Of a stretch of DNA of 64,000 nt, positions 1 through 24,240 are shown piece by piece; within the stretch, counting starts at the first letter, position 1; each line of letters begins with the position of its first letter. This DNA is from Dromaius novaehollandiae. Its lineage: Eukaryota > Chordata > Aves > Casuariiformes > Dromaiidae. The stretch spans positions 33,893,904 to 33,957,903 of the forward strand of contig NC_088103.1 of NCBI RefSeq assembly GCF_036370855.1, written 5' to 3'. The notes under the pieces are model-generated. The model made no database searches and was not told the DNA's origin. It saw only the letters and a program-made list of their open reading frames with translations. Both the position numbers and the translations under genes were made by a program.

Positions 1-3000
1 GGTTTGAAAGCAGTTTTGCAGAGGGAACTACCTCCAGCCCAGTGACCTTCTGCGACTGAAGGCGGTGGCTGCGATAGTTCCCGTGTCAGCGCGCAGGGCA
101 GAGTCTTCCCTTCGCCCGGGCACCAGCAGCACGGCTGCATTTTTGTAGGTGAAGCTTTTTGGTTTTAAAAAGCCTTTGGGGATCATGGGGTACAAAACCT
201 AAAGCTAGGTGTGCTTTAGCTTTGTTTGCTCCGACCGCGAGCACCCGTTTATCTTGGGGCGGAGGGGGAAGATGGTGTTTTTTTTTTCTCTGCTTGCAAC
301 TTTTTAGCGTAGAAACGGAGGCAGATGCAGGAAGCTGAGAAAGGTGTTGCCTCAAGACCAGCTGAGCAAAGCTCTTGGCTATTTTTATCCCCTGAGGAGG
401 GACCCGGTGGGAAAGAGCTGCTTGGGGAGGTGCTTCAACTTCAGTTTTTGTCCTTTTTCAACTTTGAAAAATCTAAATATTTAGGATTGTGCCCTGCGGT
501 ATTCAGATATTACTTTGCCCGCTGCTGAGAGGAAGGAAGGGTTGTTAGTGAGCTGCGCGGTTCAGTCGCCTCAGTTGGCTCTTCTTGTGCTCGGACAGCG
601 AGCTTTTGGGTGCCCGGGATGTATGTCTGTCTTTTTTCTTTTTTCTTTTTTTTTTTCTTTTGTTGCTGTTCCTGCTCAGCAGAAAGGGTGCCGCTCACAG
701 CATTGCAGCAAGGCGGGTGGGCGGCCAGGCACGTGATGACACTATCAACTACCATTGCATTTACTGGGGCAAAACCAAGACCAGCTTTTAAGCTGTTTTA
801 CATGCCTAGTTTGGTTGATAGACTGTGATTGCGTGCCCTTCCTCAGGAGGGATCAGTAGTGTTTGATTTGGTGCATTGAGGAGGAAGAAATTTTGATCTT
901 TATAGTTCCTTACTATTAAAAAACATTTTTTTTCTTCAAAAGTGCATGTTGCAAAGGGGATGATGCTTAAATGCCTAAAAAGCTAGGTCAGCTCCATCTG
1001 ACGTCAGGGCAACGTGGGTGTATTTTTAAAGCTCCCATCCCAGGAAACATGGTTGGGGACGATCTTGGCTTTCGTTTTGAAGTGAGCGTTTGGCCTTCTG
1101 GTTGCAGGTGGAAGCTCGAACATGCTTATGCAGTTCACTGCATAGATAAAATATAACAAAACCAAAAAAAAAGCAACATGTTGGATTCCTAACTTTTTTT
1201 TTTAATTTTCACTTTAACTGCTTGAGGTTTTCAGCGCTGTCAACCGTTTGGTGGTTTAAAAGGCAAAGCCGAGTGCAGCTTTCTCGGCGCGCTGGGCTGT
1301 CGGTTCCTGGAAGCGTATCTGTGCCGCGAGAGGGCCGGGCCGTGCCGGCCGCTGGGAAGCTTCTAGCAAGGCGTTGGAGAAGTAAACACTTTCACGTGCT
1401 GGAAGCGACTGTGCCTGGCGTCCAAAAGTGCAGCTCGCAATAAACAGAAGTGAAACCAGCTCTTATTAAAGCCTGTCAAAGCATCCGTGAGCTTCGAAAG
1501 GACAGTGGCCCTTTAAAGATAGCGCGAGTGTTTCTCCAAGGTAAAGGGCTGCTAGAAACCGATTTGTTCCTTGGATAAAGGTTAATAAAACCTTGGAGGT
1601 TCGGCAGCTTTTCTGGGTAAAGGCGTTTGCTGCGGCTGATCAATCTCGGCGTTTTAGATAGGATTCTCCTGCTGCTGGCATTAGCAAAGCAGTAAACGTT
1701 GTGGATCCGACTTCCCAGTTTGGAGACCTTCATTGTGCCCGGGACATGTCCTAGGAGTATCTTGATGTTTGTGTTTAACACTGGTTTCTCTTTCACATTT
1801 GGGAAACTTTGTTCAGGGTGTATCCTGAAAAAATGTTGTCCGGACCTAATTTATTCCCTGGCCTCAGCTGTCCGTCATAAGGCCACCTCGCGGGAATTTG
1901 TCCCCTGGGTGCTGGCAGACACCGATACCTGCAGTTCCAGGAGCTCGCAGCAACTAAAGCAGCTTTCACCTTTACCAAGCTCGCGTGCCTCCGTTCAGCC
2001 CACCTCACCAAAGGCACAGCGCTTGCTGAGAGGGGCGATTTTTGTTTTTTACGTTGCAAAGGTCTAACATTTTATGTTCTCTATGTGATTTGGTATTGCA
2101 GTCTCATGCTCTCTTGGACCAGCAGTCGCCCAGGTCTCTTATCTGCACAGGGACGCTCATCGCCTTGTCTCTGCTCATCATCTGCAGCGCTGTGTTTGCG
2201 TTGCGTTGATGATGGGCAGGGCTGACAAACACTGCTGATAGCCTCATGCGTGAACTTGAGTAAAAGCCAAGTGGTAACTCGTAAATAGCAGGATCAAATA
2301 CAGTTTTTTCTGCTTGTTGTTTCTAGCATATATTTAAGATAAGGATAAGCTCTTCCATTCTGTGACTCCAGGTATTTAAAGAATAGGTATGGTTCAAGGC
2401 CTGATTGCGAGTTACTCAAAATGCATAGGTTTTATACGTTTTTCTGAAGATTGTGACAGCTCAGTCCGTCATTTTTCGCTATTTCTAAGAAAAAGTGTTT
2501 ATCGTATAGGTTGTGGTCCTAGATAAGGGCTGTAGTTTGAAAGCATTTATAATATGGCGTGAACTTGTGAAATAAAACCAGGTTTTGGCTGGTCTGGAAA
2601 CAGTAAGGACAGTCTAAATTAGACTGGCAGCATAAAATATTTTTGGTCACTGGCTTAAATCCACCCTGCTATGTTGTCCTGGGGGTGGCTAGGTGCCGAA
2701 AGCAAAGGATTGTTGCCCACAAGTAATGCAATTAGTAAACTAACTAGGTCAGGTTATTTTTATTTTTTTTATGGATGCTTATTACCAAGTTCCCTGTGAG
2801 AGCCCCGAAGGCAGAAGGTCTAGAGCAGTCATGGGTTTGGGCCTCAGTCCTGTTAAAACCAGTAGCAGCTTGCCCTCAGGCCCATGCCAGCTTGGCAGTC
2901 TTCCATCAGCCAGCTGGTCTTCTCACCATGTCCCGCTGATGGTGTCTGCGTACTACCAAGGTGAGGGTGACTAGGTACCTCGGCAGGCTCAACAGCAAAC

Positions 3001-4589
3001 AGGGGTCAGATAAATATAAGGTGCTTGTATTTAGGGTAATGGAGGCAAGACTTCTGTGGAAACAGGAGATGGAGGAGAAAACTAAAATGGTTATTAGATC
3101 TTGGCGGTATTGGCCACTGCTGGGTTTAGTTACCTGGCTAATGCCAGCCGAGGAGTCATCTTTTGTAGGTGGTTCACTGCCAGCTGTGCACTTCTGAGTG
3201 TGGTCTTGCAATGTTTGTTGCTGCAGTTGCACATACTAATTTTCAGCCTGGAAAATAGTCATACTAGTCTGGAGTTTGCTCATCTTCCTCTTTCTCCTTT
3301 TTGACATAATAATGTTACCAGGTTAACTGCCTTTTTTTTCTTTTTTCTTTTTTATTAAGTAGAAGTATGTTTTGAAGTCCCTTGATCCTTTTTACTATAA
3401 TGATACTTCCTTGTCAATCAGTTGTCATTTCCTTCCATTTCCTACGTTGGATCCAGAATTCTAACAGAGACTTACGGATATTAAACCCAACCATTTAATA
3501 CTGAAGAACTTTACAAAAGTAGTATGAGGAGGTCTGGTTCCCTCCTTCCTTGCAATGAATGGCAGTTCAGGCACCCTACAGATCTGCATGAGTACCTCCT
3601 GTCTTGGTCATGCCCCAGATTTTGACCTTTAATTTGTCACGTAGGCCTCCAGCAAAGGTCCAATACTAGACTGGAAGGTGGAGAAAATAACTGGCTTTTA
3701 TCCCTGGCACTGACATTAATGTTTGCTGTAGCTTCAGACATGACAGCATATGGCACTGCCTTGAGTTCTCCCTATATCAATCTTGTCTGGATATTTTAAG
3801 GTTTATTTGTAAAGCACTTGACAGGGAAAGTGTGCTACTGGCACAGTTGCCAGCATGGTTATTGGTCAAATGCCAAGGTATCAACAGGGAAATAAGAAAA
3901 AATAATTTCATTTTTATTCAAAGTTGTGTTATAAAGTCTGTTCATCACACAAAGGAAAAACTAATCCGAATCACCACATCTAAACTACGAAGAGATTCTC
4001 CAAACCCACTACAATGATGTCTTGCCAACTCGCCCAGTTTCTCAAGAAAAAGCCTGCACCAGGTTCATCAAATAGTCCCAGTTAGACCAGATGGGGAGAG
4101 AAAACAGACTCCAAGGCTGGAGAGCCTTCTCTTGAAAGTTCATACAGGTTTGGGGTCTGGTGACTGCAGTTTCCCCGATTTGTGTCAGCTCTTAGGATAA
4201 TGCCAGAGACACAGTGATGTACCTACAGCCCAGAGTACGTGCTGCTTTACAGGACAAAGGCAACTCCTTGAAATGAGCTGGAAATCTCTTAGGCTTGCAG
4301 GAGGGAGATAACGGATGGCATGTTCAGGCTTCTTAGTTGCCAGACAGGAATATTCTGCTTTAATTGAGTAGAACGTTCTTTGAGAACAGACCCGTGTAGA
4401 CGCTGCTTAGTAATCCTGTCTGGAGGCGTCTGCAGTGAGCTGGCCAGGAGGGATGTGCTTGCCTGGACAACCAGAAAACAAGACTGTCCTTCAGCAGGGA
4501 AGCCTGCACTGGAATGCAATAGCCAGTGGCTAGAAGAAAGTGCTATGGGAAGAAACCCTTCTCTTTCCTTTCTTTATTAAGATGAGTTT

Positions 4590-4610
4590 AAAAAAAAAAA
4601 AAAAAAAAAA
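4590..4610. repeat. poly(A) tract, 21 A
   Basis: An uninterrupted run of 21 A lies directly upstream of the 229-bp tandem duplication. It is a simple repeat and could be the tail of an unrecognised retroposon, but no body or target duplication is seen. Confidence 0.9.
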
Positions 4611-4620
4611 CCCTTTCCAG

Positions 4621-5078
4621 TAGTTCAATAAAATCTCCCTGCTGCTAAGAATGATTTAAATGGTTGTTACAAGTACTATTAGAAATGGAAACTAAGAACA
4701 AAGGCAGATCAGCAAAATGTGAGTCTTCCAGCTTTACTTCTATGAGATTTTTTTTTCATATTTCCACATTTCTTATCTCTAAAACTACTCTGTCAATCCT
4801 ATGCCTTGTCCATGCTTGTTGGTGTGAAAGAGGAGACTGTGTACTTTAATAGTTCAATAAAATCTCCCTGCTGCTAAGAATGATTTAAATGGTTGTTACA
4901 AGTACTATTAGAAATGGAAACTAAGAACAAAGGCAGATCAGCAAAATGTGAGTCTTCCAGCTTTACTTCTATGAGATTTTTTTTTCATATTTCCACATTT
5001 CTTATCTCTAAAACTACTCTGTCAATCCTATGCCTTGTCCATGCTTGTTGGTGTGAAAGAGGAGACTGTGTACTTTAA
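4621..5078. repeat. Perfect tandem duplication, 2 x 229 bp
   Basis: Copies at 4621-4849 and 4850-5078 are identical base for base by eye. The tetramer TAGT stands at the left edge, at the junction and just after the right edge, which fits slippage or unequal exchange at 4-bp microhomology. The same short open frame therefore appears twice (4664-4849 and 4893-5078); it is not a gene. Complete identity means a very recent event, an allelic variant, or an assembly error. Confidence 0.95.
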
Positions 5079-5611
5079 TAGTACAAGTACTTGTGATGAT
5101 ATGTCCTGGAGACAATGTTTAGAGTATAGATAACTCCATTGCTGATATGTCTTAAGTAGTTATAACTTGGTATCATATAACATGAAGAATGAATGGGAGA
5201 AGTAAGTAAAGATAATACAACAATGATGGTATGAAAGGTGTCGAAGGGGATTTAATTATCAAATCAAAGCCTAATCGAAGTGCTTGGCAGTAGTTCAATT
5301 CCTAACAAAAAATGGTATGGATTGTGTCTTGGCCTGTACTGAAGGCAGCACGTAACCTCTCCCTTTGTTTGCACAACAGTGGAAGAAAATGTACACTAGT
5401 CTCAACTCTTCACAGAAACAATTTTTGACTCGAGAGGGAAGAGGATAGGAAACTGCAACACTTAATCCAAAGGAGACATCTGTAACATTGTCCAAAGCGC
5501 TGCTCTCCTTGTACTAGAAGCTTTGTCTAATAGACGACTTAAGATTTAGTGCCTTTACCTTTAACTCTTCCCCCATGCTGAGTCGAGCAACCCAACATTG
5601 AAGGTAGCCAT

Positions 5612-5686
5612 GCCCTGAGCAGGGGGTTAGACCGTGTGACCTGCTGGGAGCCTTTCCAAATTAAATTATTCTGTGAAACTGTTTGG
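5612..5686 (+). mobile_element. CR1 LINE, 3' end fragment
   Basis: From about 5625 the sequence follows the CR1 3' end: a GGGGTTAGACC block (consensus close to GGGGTTGGACTAGATGACCT), then GACCTGCTGGGAGCC, CTTTCCAA, and finally ATTATTCTGTGA, one copy of the ATTCTRTG unit that ends CR1 elements. It is in sense orientation on the plus strand, diverged and truncated. CR1 is the main avian LINE. The left border is uncertain. Confidence 0.65.
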
Positions 5687-8600
5687 AAACAAGTGTGACA
5701 GTTCTGGATCTGGCATAGGGAGCGTAGTCTGGCAGCTCCCATATTCCCAGAAATCCATCTGTGGTGGAGCTGGCAGAGAGCTGCAGAAAGGCTCCAGGAG
5801 GACCTGCCCATCCCACCTGCTGCTGGTGCAGTCGGCACAGGACACCCGGTCTTGCATCCTGCTCGGCCTTTGAGGAGCACTGATGGTGGCTGGCAGCCCA
5901 AGGGCTTTCAAGCCTTGAGCTCTCTTTAGGTGCAAGCACTTAGGTGTTAAGGAAGATGCTTTCTCTTAGCCAATATGTAAAGAAGCTCCAAACACTAAGC
6001 GTATGCCACAGTCTTGAATGCAGCCAGTTCTACTTTTAAATAGGAAAGCAGGATGTCTTTTGAGACTAAATCTCCAAAAGCAGACAGGAACAGCCTGCAG
6101 CATACCAACCTCTGTTGGGGATTTTCTTTTCAACAGACTGGGCCATCCCCTTGTAGACCTGTTTGCCAGCTGGGCTAACAGGAAGCAACCCCATGCATAA
6201 TCATACAGCACGGTGGAAAGGTCATCCTAAATCTAATAAGCGTGGCAAGAGGGAGTCAGGAAGTTCAAATTAAGGGGTGGTGTGGTGAAAGCCTCTGAAA
6301 ATACTGCTGCAAGGTCTTAACTGGGGAAAATCTAGTGATGTTGATACTGTTACAAGTTGCTGCTGCCAACAGACAGGACTGTGTTCCTGAACGCTTCTGC
6401 TTTTTGAGGTAGGCAACATTGAATGGAACAAAACTTTTAGAATAAGCATAGGTGGTGAAGGACAAATGGGTGCTGTGATGCAAGGGAGTGCCTGAAATGA
6501 CACTGTAGGACTCTGTGCTTTCACCAACTTCAAATGATTCATTTGCTTGTTCAGCAGGCCACATTGATCTTCATGTGTCACAACTGCAGACCTCAGCTGG
6601 GGACTTTCTGCCTTATGGTTTATCAACAGGATTGCAGTTTTGCAACTGGATCTTAATTTCTCAATTCTGTTGATGTGAGAGCCAAAATCTATCTTGTTCT
6701 TCAGTTGCATTAACTCTGCAAGGCCAACAAAAGTGAGGAAAACTGTAAATAAACTAATGAGAACAGATAAGAGAGTAGGTGTGCGTGTCCTGTTTCTAGT
6801 TCTTTTGCTGACTATAACTACATTTTTTTGGAATGAATTCTGTGCCTGAAGCAGAAAGTGCTATGCTGCCTCAACACTCTCCACTGAAAGTCCCTATCAG
6901 GCATTGTAGTTAGACGGAGAACACCTCCTTACCCTACAGGAAGATGATGTGTCTGTTACTGACATGGGGCATTTCAAGAAAAGACAATAAAATGTTTGCT
7001 TGAGGTTCGTGCAGTGAAGCAGTTTGACTGGTCTGTCCAGCAGAATGTTCCTCCCTCCCTGGAAATAAAAGGCTGGCACTCTTCTGTCTTGGTGCCCTTG
7101 CTGGTGAGTTTTAAGGAGATGACCTGTGGGTACTTCCCAGGGTATTTCATGCACTCGGTGACACCTGCAGTATGTCTCATGTAGAGCTGCGCCCTCACCC
7201 TGCGCAGTCAAAACCCTTGCAAAAGTCGGTGTGACTTCTTATGGGAAAAATGCAGTGTGGGGTCCTCTCTGTTGTACGATAGGTGATAGGAGGATTTTCT
7301 TCTTCTAGAAATTATGTTGCTGCTCTAGTTCGGGTGCTCGCGTGTGGGGTCCCAGAATGCCAGCGCCCCTGGAGGTGCGACTCCAGTTGGGGTGCTGCGT
7401 GGTGGGCGAATGCTCTCACTTGCCTGGATCCCAAAATAGGAGTCTCCTTAAGAAAAACAGGGAGCTGGGCTTCACTTGCATCATTACAGCCAATTATAGT
7501 TTGGGTATTTACTGAAGTGGTGAAAGAACACTTGTTTAAAGAAAAAGAAAAAAGGCAATAAAATACACAGAGATATTGGTAACCTGTGAGCTGTGTTGAA
7601 TATCAAGAGCAATTCCTCTCTTGGAAACTTAGCCTCTAAAACTGCAGTCATTTTGGCTATGAAGTTTGAACAAATGCTGTTTTAAGACTGTCTCGGTCTA
7701 CACTTTTGATTTACCTTTGTAGATTTTTTTCCTGCACTTAGTGCAGGACTCCTCTCCATTGAAATTACCATCTTACGTTGCTTGTTTGGTGAGGTGCTCT
7801 GGTGAAAGGTTCATAACTTAAAGTAGATGTTATATTTTGCACCTATAACGATTACACAGAGGCATCCAAGAAGCGTGGCGGTGGTGCACTTAATGTAAAA
7901 TACAGAACCAGTGCAGTTCAGCAAGTGTTGACATCCTCTCAGGGGGGTGTTAACCAAAAGGTGAAATGTTGCCTGCTTATTTAAGGCAGAGAGTGCCTGC
8001 TGGTTGCCTTTGCTGCTTTTCCTGCCTTTTTGTTTTTTTTAAAGGCGGTACTTATAAGATGAATGCTTTCAGTACATCTTTCAGTATAAACTTCCCCAAA
8101 TCTTCTTTGCCGTATTGATAAGAAAAGTTAAGTGAAATTATGTGAAAATTTTAGGCTTTGTTACAGGTTTGCTTGCAGCATCAGTGTGTTTTCCTAAGAT
8201 CGGTTTGTTTTTTAAGAGCTCCTGTGCTGTTTTCTAGCTTCCAGGTTGCTCCAGCACTGTTAGAGGAGGTATATACCACGACCCATAAAAGTGTTTCTGT
8301 TTTCTTCTCCTATTTTGTACTTTTTGCTACCCATGTTTTCAGACTGGTCAAAGCAGGGAAAATAGAGCCACTTGTGAGGCAGTTCTGCGTTGTGCGGGGC
8401 GTTGGGAGCTCACACCATAGCTCCTTTCCATCTCTTAAGTGTCCTGAGGACTGCCGGGTGACAAAGTGCAGCTGATTTGGCTCTGCTCGCAGAATGCTTC
8501 GCTATTTCGGGAAGAATTTTTACAGGAATGCTGATCTCATATAAAGCACATGGCTAATTATGAAGGAATCATTTTAGATTGGAATCTTGCAGGAACATAC

Positions 8601-9057
8601 TGTAATTATCATTTAGATCTAAATGAATCCAAGCAGCCTTTTCCCAAGTTATAATGTTCTGTTTGTGAATGCGTTTCCTCCACTTGGCATTCAGCCCCAG
8701 TAATGCAGCAATATTGTGTAAAACGTGGAACAAACAACATCTCCTCTTTAAGTGAATGCCTGGCTCCCAAAGCATTATAACTTTAATGGAAAAGGAAAGG
8801 GATGGTAAGAAAGCAGCGCTGTCTAGCTGCTAAAGCAATGTCACTCTTGACTTTGGAGATGTGGGAGTTCCTTCTGAATGGTGGTGGATACTCTTTGGTG
8901 ATCCTGAGCTGTATTTTAATCTCTTTATGTATTTTAGAATTTCCCAGGACCATAACTTGTGTTTTTCAAAATGTTTGAAGATGCTTGGGCAAAAGGTACA
9001 ATATATTTACAGAAGATACTGACAAAACATTTTAAAAGTGTGTCTGTTTAATTTTAG

Positions 9058-22253
<13,196 letters not shown>

Positions 22254-22853
22254 GGTGGCAGAGCGGAAGGGAGAATCTGGGGAAAAGCAAGCAAATAAAT
22301 AAAAGTGAAATGAGAGGATTAAACCTTTAAGAGGAGGAAAAGGTGATGCAACTTTTTTTTTTTTTTTTGCTTTCTTTCTTTCCTCTCTCCCCCCAGTATA
22401 AATTGGGGACTAACCCCCGAAGGCCCGGCGTGTGGGGGACGGGTCTCTCTGGGTTTTGTTAATTGTGTCCCTGCCGCTCCACGAGGCAGGGACTGATGTT
22501 TCTCAATGAGACCTTCTGACAAATGGAACTTTCCCAATGGTGATTTTGGTGATGGTTATTATCAGTTTGTTGGTTTTAGTTTTCCAAAACACTGCTTTAT
22601 CTTGCAATCAGTAAAGCTCAGCAAATCTCACCCTGGGAGGATACGAAATCACCATAAGGCTTCAACCTCCAGGTGTCTTCTCAGAAGCCAGCAGCTTCTG
22701 ACAGTGCCGGCAGTCAGTAGCCCAAGAGTTCTGGTTTGATTTAGTGCTTTTGAGGCATTGTGGATTTCTTTTTATTTTAACTTTTGTTGTTGTTGTTGCT
22801 GTTGTTAAATTTTCCCAAAGCTGATGGATGACTGAACACATCAGCCCTGTAAT

Positions 22854-22858
22854 CTCTG
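22854..22858. repeat. Target-site duplication, left (CTCTG)
   Basis: Identical to the pentamer at 23496-23500 immediately after the LTR. Together they define the insertion site. Confidence 0.75.
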
Positions 22859-23495
22859 TGTTATGGAAGTTAGGCCTGTCGGCCTCCATAACAGGGCTCG
22901 ACCCTAGGTACCCGCAGAAAAGTTCAGAGTCAAATCAAAACAAATCAGATAATTTTAATCACGTGCGTGCCGTAATTACAGCTCGAGCTGGGTGCCTCCG
23001 AAGAGGGACCCTAACATAAACAAATTCTGGGTAATTATAGTCTTTTCGACTTACATTTCCCACCCTTCACACGATAGTTAGACCAATAATAATTTTTTGG
23101 TCTGGGGTCTCCTGCTCCTCATTGGGTCTCATCGTCATTCTGACTCAAGCTGTTTTTCTCCTTATTCTTGTTTTTTGCAGTCTCTGATGACGGTTGTACC
23201 TCTGTTTTTGTTGGGTCTGGCGGTTGTCTCCCAAGGTCTTATTTTTCCCCATTGTTTTGGCGTCTTCCCTCTCGGAGTCGGTGACACAGGTGCGCAGACT
23301 GCGTGTGGCTCCCCTATCTTCCCAGCCTGAACGAGCTCTGAGGCACTATTTTTTATTAAACTAAGTAAAGATTCGTTACTTTTCCCACGCTTGGCCTAAG
23401 GCTTCAGCAAATCTAGCCACTCATGCTAAGCAAATTTTATATAAGTTGTGCTAAGCAGCCATTTCTAGACAGTTTCAATTCACTATTCTTTAACA
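22859..23495. mobile_element. Solo LTR of an endogenous retrovirus (ERVL-like, tentative)
   Basis: The 637-bp element begins TGTTATGG and ends TTTAACA, so the outer TGTTA/TAACA are inverted. It is flanked on both sides by the 5-bp direct repeat CTCTG (22854-22858 and 23496-23500). TG...CA ends with a 5-bp target duplication are the mark of an LTR, and 5 bp favours an ERVL-type (class III) integrase. No internal retroviral region is present, so it is a solo LTR left by recombination. The exact target duplication and intact ends suggest a fairly recent insertion. Orientation is not settled. Confidence 0.75.
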
Positions 23496-23500
23496 CTCTG
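23496..23500. repeat. Target-site duplication, right (CTCTG)
   Basis: Right-hand copy of the pentamer, directly after the terminal TAACA of the LTR. Confidence 0.75.
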
Positions 23501-24205
23501 GTGCTTCAGTGTTTAAGACAGCAGGTAGGAAGTTTCCCACTTTTGAAGCTGGTAACTGAAGGACCAGTTAATTTCAGAAGGAGTGTTAGTCTGTTATAAG
23601 CAGTTTGGAAAGAGAGGGTTTGCAGAAATTTGCCTTTACATGTAGTTCTTACAGACAAATGTATTCCTTCAATGCCTCTAAGAGCACAGTTAGAAGTAGA
23701 ATCCAGGCAGCTGGGCTGCCTTCCAAGTACTGTGGTCTCCGAATGACCTTCACCCAGTGTGCTGCAAAAGGGCTTGGCTTTATTTTTTCCTTTTTTTGCA
23801 CCCCGAGAGCAGCACACTCGAGTTAAGATGACAAAAAAAAGAACAGGGCTCTCTTTGGCCAGCGTGCCTTTAAGCTTCAGCGATGCATGTTGAACAAATG
23901 AAGACGAGAGCTCCGTCCATTGCAAAGGGATGACTTACCGTGTAGATGTGGAAGACCTGTGCAGTATTTTTTTTTTCTTCTTTTGATCCAAAAGTTTGGT
24001 GCGGTTTAATGTTGACCACTTAGAAGAAATGAATGTCTGTTTTCTTTTTCTTTTGTGTTTTTTATTTTTTTATGGTGGCAACTGGCTACTGTATAATGTC
24101 TGTGAGCGTGTGTGTGTGACTGCAATCCATGCATGCGAGTCCTACTGGTAATATGAAAGAAAACCTGCTGTAAGACTGCAAGAAAATTTACTGTAGCTTT
24201 GCTTT

Positions 24206-24211
24206 AATAAA
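24206..24211 (+). promoter_or_regulatory. WBP1L: Candidate WBP1L poly(A) signal AATAAA
   Basis: A canonical hexamer followed within 25 bases by TTTTGTTAGT, a fair downstream U/GU element. It is the last good signal before the intergenic spacer. Confidence 0.6.
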
Positions 24212-24240
24212 CGGTAGAGATTTTGTTAGTAATAACCCAA

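Larger units (their letters stand above)
1..9057 (+). other. WBP1L: WBP1L intron 1 (part) or upstream region
   Basis: No exon could be recognised here. The known vertebrate first exons of WBP1L (a short alternative one, or one encoding a signal peptide) are not visible, so the stretch is most likely first intron. It holds T-rich and A-rich runs, a perfect 229-bp tandem duplication near 4.6-5.1 kb and a CR1 3' end near 5.65 kb. Open frames are all short and match nothing known to me. Confidence 0.6.
22254..24235 (+). other. WBP1L: WBP1L 3' UTR
   Basis: Two candidate poly(A) signals are seen: AATAAA within the A-rich block just after the stop (about 22292-22302), and AATAAA at 24206-24211 followed by a T/G-rich stretch. 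The distal one gives a UTR of about 2 kb. It includes a (TTG)n run at about 22783-22806 and the solo LTR at 22859-23495, so long transcripts would carry LTR sequence. Which signal is used is unknown. Confidence 0.65.

Noticed and set aside
2173-2245. TGATGATG and CTGA boxes with an imperfect stem near 2173-2217, like a C/D snoRNA
   Set aside because: Boxes are too close together, no terminal stem encloses them, and no guide region is evident.
4664-5078. Two identical 61-codon open frames
   Set aside because: They are the same non-coding stretch duplicated in tandem; no conserved features and no start or splice context.
5405-5450. TTCACAGAAACAATTTTTGAC, possibly a reversed CR1 3' end
   Set aside because: Too short and diverged; the GGTTGG-type block that should follow is not convincing.
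23434-23446. TTTATATAAG as an LTR TATA box
   Set aside because: It is about 50 bases from the right end of the LTR in plus orientation and the orientation is unknown, so its role cannot be assigned.
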